Shown piece after piece: positions 1 to 5,438 of a stretch of DNA of 5,438 nucleotides (its first letter is position 1; the number at the start of each line of letters is the position of its first letter). Below the pieces are notes generated by a model. It was not told where the DNA came from. It searched no databases and saw only the letters and a list, made by a program, of their open reading frames with translations. The position numbers and the translations under genes are program-made. Source of the DNA: Gammaproteobacteria bacterium. GTDB lineage: Bacteria > Pseudomonadota > Gammaproteobacteria > Pseudomonadales > Halieaceae. The stretch is from assembly GCA_029859085.1 (NCBI GenBank), contig JAOUDU010000231.1:1-5438 (forward strand), written 5' to 3'.

Positions 1-678
1 ATGCCACTGCTTGCCAGTGCCGTCCTCGAACCAGCCCGCCAGGCTGCACTCGTCCTCCCAGTGGATCGGCATCCAGCCGAAGTGGATGGCCTGGAACTCC
101 GCCAGCGGCGCGCCGCCGGCGTAGGCGTCGCCGACGGGCCGCACGCCCCAGGACCGGTCCTTGAGCCCGAAGGTGCTGTGCCCATCCACCTTCAGCCGCT
201 TGCCGTCATAGCGGATCCAGCCCTCCCAGGAGCCGAACTGGTCCAGGCGGGTGACGTCCATTATCAGGTGGCGCTGGTTGCGCATCGTCTGGCGACCCTC
301 CTCGATACAGGCCGTATGCGGGGTGAATACCAGGTCGCACTCGATGCCTGTTTCGTTGGGCCCTATCGCCACCCGGTGGCGTCCCATCGGCTCCAGTATG
401 TGCAGGGCGAAAGGCCCTACCGTGGTGTCGGTGGGCTCAAGGGGGGCGCGGCGGGAGCCGTGAAACGCGTACTGGCGCCCGTCTATGGCCAGGCTGAGGC
501 TGCAGTCGAGAATACCCAGGTTGGGATAGCGGCACAGGCCGACCCCGAAGTAAAAACTGCCGTCCCGGGCGTGGGCGTTGTACCAGAAGCGGTCATAGGT
601 GTTGCGGTCGCTGGTCGCCGTATGGAACACGGGCTCGGCAGTCTGGTGAATCGGGTAATCATCGAATTTCGATAGCAC
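1..678 (-). CDS. Lipocalin-like (CrtC/AttH-fold, DUF7064/7065-like) protein, N-terminal part, cut by the window edge
   Basis: The minus strand is open from the GTG at 678-676 to position 1, giving 226 residues with no stop; the C-terminus lies outside the window. The protein starts MLSKFDDYPIHQT and continues with an SDRNTYDRFWYN stretch (residues 23-34). It then has strand-like segments rich in aromatic residues and a KDRSWGVRP motif at 173-181, followed by Trp-rich sequence (FGWMPIHWEDE, 200-210). There is no signal peptide or membrane segment. From memory, this start and the D-R-S-W-G-x-R motif are typical of uncharacterised proteins related to carotenoid hydratase CrtC and AttH, found in marine gammaproteobacteria and actinobacteria and often near lipid or steroid catabolism genes. 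The enzymatic role is unknown. The GTG start is preferred because GGAG sits nine bases upstream and the resulting N-terminus matches remembered family members. An in-frame GTG at 693-691 would add five residues. Gene reality is well supported; the family name is less certain. Confidence 0.8.
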   Translation of the reverse strand, partial: MLSKFDDYPIHQTAEPVFHTATSDRNTYDRFWYNAHARDGSFYFGVGLCRYPNLGILDCSLSLAIDGRQYAFHGSRRAPLEPTDTTVGPFALHILEPMGRHRVAIGPNETGIECDLVFTPHTACIEEGRQTMRNQRHLIMDVTRLDQFGSWEGWIRYDGKRLKVDGHSTFGLKDRSWGVRPVGDAYAGGAPLAEFQAIHFGWMPIHWEDECSLAGWFEDGTGKQWH

Positions 679-687
679 GGTTGTAAT

Positions 688-691
688 CTCC
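688..691 (-). promoter_or_regulatory. Shine-Dalgarno GGAG that decides the GTG start at 678
   Basis: On the minus strand GGAG is followed by a nine-base spacer and then GTG at 678-676. The only nearby upstream ATG (713-711) is in a different frame. The other in-frame GTG (693-691) overlaps this GGAG and has only a weaker AGGG at an 11-base spacing. Confidence 0.5.
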
Positions 692-914
692 ACGGTGGCC
701 AGCGCCCTAGCATGGACTACCTCGCCCGGGGCAACAAGGGCGCCGGGGCACCGGACGCACCCATGTATAGCAAATCAAACCCGCGCCAGCCCGCGCAGCC
801 ATGGCGCTGGCCCGCAGGGTAAAGGATAATGGCCGCAACTCCGGCAAATCTTTGCACACTGTATATGTATCGCAACCTGTATGCGCAACCAGCGGCAACC
901 GTGATCATCCGGGC

Positions 915-1547
915 ATGATAGAAACCGCCGCCCTGTCCCTGGCGACGTTCTTCGCCACTATCGGCCCGCTGGATGTGGCCGCGATATTTGCGGCCCTGAC
1001 CATCGACTCCAGCCGCCAGCACCGCCGCTCGATGGCGGTGCGGGGGACGCTGATCGCAACTTTCATCCTGGTGCTGTTCGCCCTGGTGGGCGAGCTGGTA
1101 CTCGGGGGCCTGGGCATCTCCCTGGCGGCACTGAGAACCGCCGGGGGAATACTACTGCTGCTGATCGCGATCGAAATGGTGTTCGCCCGGACTACCGGCG
1201 GCACCTCTACTACCGACGAGGAGGAACAGGAGGCGCGGTCAAAACAGGATATCTCGGTATTTCCTATTGCCACCCCGCTGATAGCCGGACCCGGTGCGAT
1301 GGGTGCCGCCATCCTGCTGATGGCCAATGCGGAGGGCGACCTGGGTCGCCAGCTGATCGTGCTGGCGTCACTGCTTGCGGTCCTGCTGTTTACCTTTATC
1401 GGCATGCTGCTGGCGGGTCGCATCCAGAAACTGCTGGGCGTCATCGGGATGCACGTGATCACCCGGATCATGGGGGTGCTGCTTTCGGCGCTGGCCATCC
1501 AGTTTATCTTCGACGGCATCGCCCAGAGCGGCCTCCTGCGAGCCTGA
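915..1547 (+). CDS. MarC family (UPF0056) integral membrane protein
   Basis: A 210-residue polytopic inner-membrane protein of the MarC family. It has about six hydrophobic segments, near residues 5-29, 43-64, 66-91, 117-137, 145-167 and 174-205. Family signatures are the FPIATPLIAGPGAM block (116-129), in a conserved re-entrant-like region, and the C-terminal RIMGVLLSALAIQFIFDGI (184-202). MarC was named for multiple antibiotic resistance but is not required for it in E. coli, and its transport function is unknown. The first half carries IGPLDVAAIF (16-25) where most MarC proteins have an NPxGxxPxF motif, so the usual Asn is absent. A charged cytoplasmic-type loop (DEEEQEARSK, 101-110) separates the two halves. 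The ATG at 915 gives the usual family length; an in-frame ATG at 801 would add 38 hydrophilic residues without family character. No convincing Shine-Dalgarno precedes the chosen start. It is divergent from the lipocalin-like gene. Confidence 0.88.
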   Translation: MIETAALSLATFFATIGPLDVAAIFAALTIDSSRQHRRSMAVRGTLIATFILVLFALVGELVLGGLGISLAALRTAGGILLLLIAIEMVFARTTGGTSTTDEEEQEARSKQDISVFPIATPLIAGPGAMGAAILLMANAEGDLGRQLIVLASLLAVLLFTFIGMLLAGRIQKLLGVIGMHVITRIMGVLLSALAIQFIFDGIAQSGLLRA

Positions 1548-1584
1548 GAGCCATCGCGCGGTGAGCGCCACGGAATCACTGGCG

Positions 1585-1614
1585 TTGTAAGCCCCGGCCG
1601 CGAGAGCGTAGAAT
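1585..1614 (+). promoter_or_regulatory. Candidate sigma70 promoter for the outer-membrane protein gene
   Basis: TTGTAA at 1585-1590 (four of six to TTGACA), an 18-base spacer, then TAGAAT at 1609-1614 (five of six to TATAAT). Transcription would begin near 1621, about 20 bases before the GTG start at 1642. It suggests the barrel gene is transcribed apart from the MarC gene that ends at 1547. Confidence 0.45.
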
Positions 1615-1641
1615 GCCCGACATCAAAACAGGGATCGCGAC

Positions 1642-2274
1642 GTGGCCAGATTATCCATTCTCATCGCTTTATTGAGCTACTGCCTGCCATCGCTGGCCAC
1701 GGATGTAACCCTGCTGGCCGGTTACCAGTTCAACTCGAACTTCGAAATCGTCTCTGCAAATGACCTGCCCCCGGTGGTGGAGCCCAACACGGGGCAACCG
1801 GGGGACAATGTGGAGCTGGATGACGGGGCCGCCTACAGCCTTGCGGTGGATTTTGTCTTCGAGCAGCAGCAGGACAAGCGCATCGGCTTCTATGTATCCC
1901 ACCAGCAGAGCCAGTTCGAATCGAATGCCGGGCTGGCCAATAGTGACCTGGACATCACCCACGTCCATTTCACCGCCATGAGCTATTACCCGCAAGGCAG
2001 GATGGAACCCTTCGTCATGGCGGGGATAGGCGCGGGCTTTTTCTCACCGAAGGACTCCACCCTCAAGGACGAAACAAAATTCTCCGGGCAGGTCGGCGCC
2101 GGCACCAACTACCGGTTTACCGACGACCTGCTGCTGCGGCTGGACGTGCGCTGGCTGGCGACCTTTTTCGACAGCAGCGGCGCCGCGTTTTGCAGCGGCG
2201 GCTGTACCATCGCCGTGAGTTCCAAAACCTACAGCCAGGTACAGGCGAACATCGGGCTGATGTACCGGTTTTGA
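1642..2274 (+). CDS. Small outer-membrane beta-barrel protein
   Basis: A 210-residue secreted protein. Residues 1-19 form a classical signal peptide, with Arg at position 3, a hydrophobic core and cleavage expected after SLA, leaving about 191 residues. The mature part alternates polar and hydrophobic residues, as in beta-strands: DVTLLAGYQF, AYSLAVDFVF, KRIGFYVSHQ, DITHVHFTAMSYY, MEPFVMAGIGAGFF, FSGQVGAGTNYRF, LLLRLDVRWLATFF and YSQVQANIGLMYRF. That is about eight strands. It ends in Phe, the usual signal for assembly by the BAM machinery. Size and layout fit the OmpX/OmpA-barrel/OmpW-like group of eight-stranded barrels, but no specific family can be fixed. Cys184 and Cys188 (FCSGGC) lie in what should be the last extracellular loop and may form a disulfide. 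The GTG start is supported by AGGG eight bases upstream and by the immediately following signal peptide. Function unknown; possible roles are membrane stability or small-solute passage. Confidence 0.85.
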   Translation: MARLSILIALLSYCLPSLATDVTLLAGYQFNSNFEIVSANDLPPVVEPNTGQPGDNVELDDGAAYSLAVDFVFEQQQDKRIGFYVSHQQSQFESNAGLANSDLDITHVHFTAMSYYPQGRMEPFVMAGIGAGFFSPKDSTLKDETKFSGQVGAGTNYRFTDDLLLRLDVRWLATFFDSSGAAFCSGGCTIAVSSKTYSQVQANIGLMYRF

Positions 2275-2302
2275 CCGGGGCCGAATAAATTCGGCCAGGT
2301 CA
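2272..2302. terminator. Hairpin shared by two convergent genes, built on both stop codons
   Basis: An outer stem TGACC (2272-2276) with GGTCA (2298-2302), a small internal loop (GG against A), an inner stem GGCCGAA (2279-2285) with TTCGGCC (2290-2296), and a TAAA loop. The outer stem includes the TGA of the barrel gene on the plus strand and the stop codon of exaC on the minus strand (TCA as written). The structure reads the same way on both strands, so it could end transcription in both directions. No run of T follows on either strand, so it is not a textbook intrinsic terminator. It may pause polymerase, act with Rho, or protect 3' ends. Confidence 0.55.
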
Positions 2303-3820
2303 GAAGAACCCCAGCGGATTGATGTCGTGGCTCACCAGCATATTCTTGGTCTGCTGGTAGTGCTCCAGCGCCATCTTGTGGCCCTCACGCCCGATGCCCG
2401 ATTTCTTGTAACCACCGAAAGCGGCGTGGGCCGGGTAGGCGTGGTAGCAGTTCATCCAGACCCGGCCGGCCTTGATGCCGCGGCCCATGCGGAAAGCGCG
2501 ATTGGTGTCCCGGGTCCAGACGCCGGCGCCCAGGCCATATTCCGTCGCATTGGCGATCGCCAGTGCCTCGGCCTCGTTCCTGAACGTGGTAACGCCCAGG
2601 GTCGGGCCAAAAATTTCCTCCTGGAACACCCGCATATCGTTGGTGCCCTGCAGCAGGGTAGGCTGGATGTAATAGCCGCCCGCGATATCGCTGCCCACCG
2701 TCGCCTTGCCGCCACCCATCAGGAAATGGGCTCCCTCAGTTTTGGCCACATCCATGTAGCCCATTATCCGCTCGAACTGCTCCAGTGAAACCTGGGCCCC
2801 GATCATGGTGTCGGTATCGAGCGGGTTGCCCTGCTTGATGTTCTTCGCTCGCGCCAGCACCCGCTCGATGAAATCGCCGTAGATGCTTTCCTGCACCAGT
2901 GCCCGCGAAGGGCAGGTGCAGACCTCACCCTGGTTGAAGAAGCCCAGCAGAACACCCTCCACGCACTTGCTGATGAAGTCGTCTTCCTGGGCCATGATGT
3001 CCTCGAAGAATATATTGGGTGACTTACCACCCAGTTCCACCGTAGAGGGAATCAGTGTTTTTGCGGCATTGGCCAGGATGATCTGGCCCACCGCGGTGGA
3101 GCCGGTGAATGCGATCTTGGCGATACGGTTGGAACTCGCCAGTGCCTGGCCTATCTCTTCACCGTAGCCGTTGAGGATATTCACCACGCCAGGGGGCAGC
3201 AGGTCGGCGATCATCTCCATCATCACCAGCACGGACACCGGGGTCTGTTCCGCCGGCTTGAGCACAACGCAATTGCCGGCCGCCAGGGCCGGTGCCAGTT
3301 TCCACCCCGCCATCAGCAGCGGAAAATTCCACGGTATGATCTGCCCCACCACGCCCAGGGGCTCATGGAAGTGGTAGCACACGGTAGTGGAATCGATCTC
3401 GGCAGCCGTTCCCTCCTGGGCGCGGATGCAGCCGGCGAAATAGCGGAAGTGGTCTATCAGCAGCGGCAGGTCGGCGTTCAGCGTTTCGCGAATACTCTTG
3501 CCGTTGTCCCAGGTTTCCACGTAGGCCAGGGTTTCCAGGTTGGCCTCGATCCGGTCCGCGATCCGCAGCAGGACATTGGAGCGCTCGGCGGCGGGGGTCT
3601 TGCCCCAGGCGTCCGCCGCCGCGTGCGCGGCATCCAGGGCGACATGGAGATCCGCCGGTGTCGAGCGGGCTACCTCGCAGAATACCTGGCCCGTCACCGG
3701 GGTAATATTCTCGAAATACTTACCCTCTTTCGGTGCGACCCACTCACCGCCAATAAAATTCTCATAGCGGCTCTTGAAGGTGAATAGTGCGTCTTTGCTG
3801 CCGGGCATAGCGTATAACAT
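2300..3820 (-). CDS. exaC: NAD-type acetaldehyde/aliphatic aldehyde dehydrogenase, ExaC/AldB group
   Basis: A 506-residue cytoplasmic aldehyde dehydrogenase that would oxidise acetaldehyde or similar aldehydes to the acid. As recalled, it resembles Pseudomonas ExaC over its whole length, including the start ([28 protein letters not shown]) and the end (INPLGFF). Visible motifs are PWNFP (163-167, with the oxyanion Asn), KPAEQTP (188-194), FTGST (238-242) of the nucleotide site, ELGGKSPN (262-269, with the general-base Glu262), [11 protein letters not shown] (296-306, catalytic Cys301) and EEIFGP (401-406). Glu191 sits where NAD-preferring enzymes have Glu; E. coli AldB, which prefers NADP, has Arg there. 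This favours NAD. In Pseudomonas, ExaC serves ethanol oxidation; here no PQQ alcohol dehydrogenase is in view. The ATG at 3820-3818 has GGAG nine bases upstream and gives the exact family length; a frame opening from 3874 adds 18 unsupported residues. It converges on the barrel gene and diverges from the SDR gene. Confidence 0.92.
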   Translation of the reverse strand: MLYAMPGSKDALFTFKSRYENFIGGEWVAPKEGKYFENITPVTGQVFCEVARSTPADLHVALDAAHAAADAWGKTPAAERSNVLLRIADRIEANLETLAYVETWDNGKSIRETLNADLPLLIDHFRYFAGCIRAQEGTAAEIDSTTVCYHFHEPLGVVGQIIPWNFPLLMAGWKLAPALAAGNCVVLKPAEQTPVSVLVMMEMIADLLPPGVVNILNGYGEEIGQALASSNRIAKIAFTGSTAVGQIILANAAKTLIPSTVELGGKSPNIFFEDIMAQEDDFISKCVEGVLLGFFNQGEVCTCPSRALVQESIYGDFIERVLARAKNIKQGNPLDTDTMIGAQVSLEQFERIMGYMDVAKTEGAHFLMGGGKATVGSDIAGGYYIQPTLLQGTNDMRVFQEEIFGPTLGVTTFRNEAEALAIANATEYGLGAGVWTRDTNRAFRMGRGIKAGRVWMNCYHAYPAHAAFGGYKKSGIGREGHKMALEHYQQTKNMLVSHDINPLGFF

Positions 3821-3854
3821 GGGGACATTCTCCAGTGAGGGATTGGACCAGCTC

Positions 3855-3860
3855 AATATA
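3855..3860 (-). promoter_or_regulatory. Possible -10 element for exaC
   Basis: Minus-strand TATATT is five of six to TATAAT and lies about 35 bases upstream of the exaC ATG. At a 17-base spacing the -35 region reads CTGCCT, a poor match, so if this is the promoter it probably needs an activator. That would fit a substrate-induced catabolic gene, but this is inference. Confidence 0.3.
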
Positions 3861-3908
3861 GCGCAGGATGGCACTAAAGGCAGTGTTTACGGCCGGCACC
3901 CGGCAAGC

Positions 3909-3937
3909 TTGACACGAACCGGGCCCGGCACTACATT
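3909..3937 (+). promoter_or_regulatory. Strong candidate sigma70 promoter for the SDR-isomerase operon
   Basis: A perfect TTGACA at 3909-3914, a 17-base spacer, then TACATT at 3932-3937 (four of six). Transcription would start near 3944, about 42 bases before the SDR start codon. The spacer contains the ten-base perfect palindrome CCGGGCCCGG at 3919-3928, placed where a bound repressor would block polymerase. Confidence 0.55.
3919..3928. repeat. Perfect palindrome CCGGGCCCGG inside the promoter spacer; possible operator
   Basis: A ten-base perfect inverted repeat between the -35 and -10 elements. CCCGGCA occurs at 3924-3930, overlapping it, and again at 3899-3905, 25 bases earlier. A second inverted pair, GTTC (3940-3943) and GAAC (3951-3954), flanks the expected transcription start around a run of T. 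GC-rich palindromes arise easily by chance at this base composition, so an operator role is only suggested by position. Confidence 0.3.
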
Positions 3938-3985
3938 TAGTTCTTTTTTGGAACCATTTACTACGCCTGCGCTGGAGATCATCAG

Positions 3986-4711
3986 ATGACCGCACGAGTA
4001 GCCCTGATAATAGGCGCCGGGGATGCGATCGGCAGTGCCATCACCCGCGAGTTCGCAGCCTCCGGCCTGACGGTATGCGCCGCCAGGCGCAATGGCGAGC
4101 GCCTTGGCCCGCTGGTGGAGGAATTGAACGGGGCCGGGCACTGCGCCCACGCATTCAGTTGTGACGCCCGCAAGGAGGATGCCGTTACGGCCCTGTTCGC
4201 CCACATCGAGGCCGAGATCGGAGAGATCGAGGTCGTGGTATTCAACGTCGGCGCCAACGTCCCGATGGGGATTCTCGAAACCGACAGCCGCAAGTTTTTC
4301 AAGATCTGGGAGATGGCCTGCTTCGCCGGCTTCCTCTGCGGCCGGGAGGCTGCTCGCTATTTGACCAGGCACGGGCGCGGCACCATCATTTTCACCGGTG
4401 CCACGGCAAGCCTGCGCGGTGCCGCCGGCTTCGCCGCCTTTGCCAGTGCCAAGCACGGGCTGCGCGCGCTGGCCCAGAGCATGGCCCGCGAACTCGGACC
4501 GAAGAATATTCACGTGGCCCATGTGGTCATCGACGCGGCAGTCGACACCCAATGGATCAGTGAGAACGTGCCGGAATCAGCCGCGCTCAAGCTCAAGGAC
4601 GGCATCGTCAACCCGGCTGACCTGGCCCGGAACTACGTGATGCTCCACCAGCAGCCCCGCAATGCCTGGACCTTTGAACTGGACATTCGACCCTGGATCG
4701 AACACTGGTGA
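3986..4711 (+). CDS. Short-chain dehydrogenase/reductase fold protein with degenerate catalytic residues
   Basis: A 241-residue cytoplasmic protein with the SDR Rossmann fold. The glycine-rich nucleotide loop is GAGDAIG (10-16), CAARR follows strand 2 (31-35), CDAR sits at the adenine site (59-62), and NVG (87-89) replaces the usual NAG. Arg34 and Arg35 after strand 2 would suit NADP. The active site is atypical. Aligning WEMACFAGFLCGREAA (108-123), FTGATASLRG (136-145) and FASAK (152-156) to classical SDRs puts Ala111 at the Asn, Ala139 at the Ser and Phe152 at the Tyr; only Lys156 is kept. From memory, a family of bacterial SDRs shares these same motifs, so this looks like a conserved subfamily, not decay. 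It may use different chemistry, or bind a nucleotide without reducing a carbonyl. The ATG has GGAGA with a seven-base spacer. It is divergent from exaC and heads a likely operon with the next gene. Substrate unknown. Confidence 0.88.
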   Translation: MTARVALIIGAGDAIGSAITREFAASGLTVCAARRNGERLGPLVEELNGAGHCAHAFSCDARKEDAVTALFAHIEAEIGEIEVVVFNVGANVPMGILETDSRKFFKIWEMACFAGFLCGREAARYLTRHGRGTIIFTGATASLRGAAGFAAFASAKHGLRALAQSMARELGPKNIHVAHVVIDAAVDTQWISENVPESAALKLKDGIVNPADLARNYVMLHQQPRNAWTFELDIRPWIEHW

Positions 4712-4764
4712 TTGCAGGATGCTGAAAAGCCCCGGCAAAGTGTGAGACTCGCATGCTACCCGCT

Positions 4765-4770
4765 AGGAGA
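4765..4770 (+). promoter_or_regulatory. Strong Shine-Dalgarno for the isomerase-like gene
   Basis: AGGAGA ends five bases before the ATG at 4776. The 64-base gap between the SDR stop and this start shows no promoter or terminator that I can see, consistent with co-transcription. Confidence 0.6.
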
Positions 4771-4775
4771 AAGCC

Positions 4776-5366
4776 ATGAGCAAAACCCTGGAATTTTATT
4801 TTGATGTCGGCAGCCCCACCGCCTACCTCGCCCACAAGCGCCTCGGCCAGTTGCGCAAAAACTATGACCTGCAAGTAAACTACGTCCCGATGCTGTTGGG
4901 CGGCATCTTCAAGGCGACCGGCAATACCTCCCCCGTTGCGATCCCCGCCAAGGGCAAGTATATGCTGGAGCAGGACCTGCCCAGGTTCGCGCTGCGCTAC
5001 GGCGTGCCACTCGCTTTCAATCCCCATTTCCCCATCAACACCCTCAACCTGATGCGCGGCGCGGTTGCGGCCGGGCGCCTGGGTTGTTCAGATGGTTACG
5101 TGGACCGGGTGTTCGACGCAATCTGGGTGCACGCACAAAACATGGGGGATCCGGTCGTAATGAGCCAGGTGCTGGCGGAGGCGGGCCTGGACGCCGAAGG
5201 ACTGATCGCCCTGTCGCAGGATCCCGAAGTGAAAGCAGAGCTGGCAGCGAACACCGAGGCCGCCGTCGCACGCGGCGTATTTGGTGCACCCACCATGTTT
5301 ATGGATGGCGCGATGTATTTCGGCCAGGATCGGCTGGACTTTATCGAGGAAGCACTGCAGGCTTAG
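4776..5366 (+). CDS. 2-hydroxychromene-2-carboxylate isomerase-like protein (DsbA/GST-kappa superfamily)
   Basis: A 196-residue cytoplasmic thioredoxin-fold protein with a helical insertion. It begins KTLEFYFDVGSPTAYLA; Ser13 in SPTAYLA matches the glutathione-activating Ser of NahD-type isomerases and kappa-class glutathione transferases, in place of the DsbA cysteine. Other family marks are PMLLGGIFKATGN (38-50), FNPHFPINTLNLMRGA (81-96) and GVFGAPTMF (167-175) with the cis-Pro Pro172. In naphthalene breakdown, NahD uses glutathione to isomerise 2-hydroxychromene-2-carboxylate to trans-o-hydroxybenzylidenepyruvate. Many marine bacteria carry homologues without a naphthalene pathway, and no ring-cleavage dioxygenase or aldolase is in view, so the true substrate is open. 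Length fits the family (about 195-205). The gene lies 64 bases after the SDR gene and is followed two bases after its stop by another start, so the three genes are probably one operon. Confidence 0.88.
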   Translation: MSKTLEFYFDVGSPTAYLAHKRLGQLRKNYDLQVNYVPMLLGGIFKATGNTSPVAIPAKGKYMLEQDLPRFALRYGVPLAFNPHFPINTLNLMRGAVAAGRLGCSDGYVDRVFDAIWVHAQNMGDPVVMSQVLAEAGLDAEGLIALSQDPEVKAELAANTEAAVARGVFGAPTMFMDGAMYFGQDRLDFIEEALQA

Positions 5367-5368
5367 GT

Positions 5369-5438
5369 ATGGACTCAACCGGCTACAGTCGCGCAACCCA
5401 CTTCAGTATTGTCTGGGGCGTAACCCTGGCAGTGCTCA
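5369..5438 (+). CDS. Start of a further gene, possibly a membrane protein, cut by the window edge
   Basis: An ATG two bases after the TAG of the isomerase-like gene opens a frame to the end of the window (23 complete codons, MDSTGYSRATHFSIVWGVTL and three more residues). AGG lies seven bases upstream, inside the end of the previous gene. A short polar start followed by FSIVWGVTLAVL looks like the beginning of a transmembrane helix or an uncleaved signal. The two-base gap suggests translational coupling within the SDR-isomerase operon. The fragment is too short to name a family. Confidence 0.5.
   Translation, partial: MDSTGYSRATHFSIVWGVTLAVL

Noticed and set aside
1..675. Long plus-strand open frame of 224 residues at the left edge
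   Set aside because: It is antisense to the minus-strand lipocalin-like gene. Its protein is low-complexity (rich in Val, Ala, Gly and Pro) with no motif, while the minus strand gives a coherent protein with family-like features.
483..713. Minus-strand frame starting at the ATG at 713
   Set aside because: It overlaps the real minus-strand gene in another frame, is rich in Pro, Thr and Ser with no domain, and stops after 76 codons.
801..914. Upstream in-frame ATG extending the MarC protein by 38 residues
   Set aside because: The extension is hydrophilic, unlike the family N-terminus, which starts directly with the first membrane helix; the ATG at 915 gives the normal length.
905..1579. Minus-strand open frame of 224 residues opposite the MarC gene
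   Set aside because: Its Ser/Arg/Pro-rich composition is typical of antisense shadow in GC-rich DNA; the plus strand carries clear MarC motifs.
1564..1586. Weak inverted repeat CGCCA/TGGCG after the MarC gene as a terminator
   Set aside because: The stem is only five base pairs with a nine-base loop and no T-run, and it overlaps the candidate promoter of the next gene.
1642..1700. Lipoprotein signal in the barrel protein (Cys14 in the signal peptide)
   Set aside because: The residues before Cys14 are L-S-Y, with Tyr at -1, which does not fit a lipobox; signal peptidase I cleavage after SLA fits better and matches a barrel protein.
3821..3874. Eighteen-residue N-terminal extension of the aldehyde dehydrogenase
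   Set aside because: The Shine-Dalgarno and family alignment support the ATG at 3820-3818; the extension overlaps the candidate exaC -10 element.
3887..4552. Minus-strand open frame of 221 residues opposite the SDR gene
   Set aside because: It is antisense to a clear SDR and has no recognisable motif; it would also place a gene across the divergent promoter region.
4608..5027. Minus-strand open frame of 139 residues spanning the SDR-isomerase gap
   Set aside because: It is antisense to two well-supported genes and their intergenic ribosome site, and has no motif.

Overview
The window is a compact, GC-rich piece of bacterial chromosome with six genes plus the first codons of a seventh. Nothing in it looks mobile, and I see no tRNA, rRNA, CRISPR array or insertion sequence. 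The outer-membrane beta-barrel protein shows a Gram-negative host. The ExaC-type aldehyde dehydrogenase, the MarC-family protein and the catabolic enzyme families together suggest a proteobacterium, most likely a marine gammaproteobacterium of the Halieaceae/OM60-NOR5 kind. That placement is inference from gene families only.

Layout: (1) Positions 1-678, minus strand: N-terminal 226 residues of a lipocalin-like protein distantly resembling the CrtC/AttH fold, running off the left edge. (2) 915-1547, plus: a MarC-family inner-membrane protein, divergent from gene 1. (3) 1642-2274, plus: a small secreted outer-membrane beta-barrel protein with its own sigma70-like promoter. (4) 2300-3820, minus: an NAD-type acetaldehyde dehydrogenase of the ExaC/AldB group, convergent with gene 3. 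The two stop codons are 25 bases apart and form the base of a shared hairpin. (5) 3986-4711, plus: a short-chain dehydrogenase/reductase (SDR) fold protein, divergent from exaC, behind a strong promoter (TTGACA, 17-base spacer, TACATT). Its catalytic Asn, Ser and Tyr all appear to be replaced. (6) 4776-5366, plus: a 2-hydroxychromene-2-carboxylate isomerase-like (DsbA/GST-kappa superfamily) protein. (7) 5369 to the right edge, plus: the start of a further gene, probably a membrane protein, two bases after the stop of gene 6.

Genes 5, 6 and 7 lie head to tail and probably form one operon. Its promoter shares a 165-base intergenic region with exaC. An aldehyde dehydrogenase, an SDR and a glutathione-dependent isomerase-like protein together suggest oxidation or isomerisation of alcohols, aldehydes or aromatic and polycyclic compounds, but no substrate can be read from the sequence. 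I found no clear undescribed multi-gene system. The most unusual item is the SDR with a degenerate active site.
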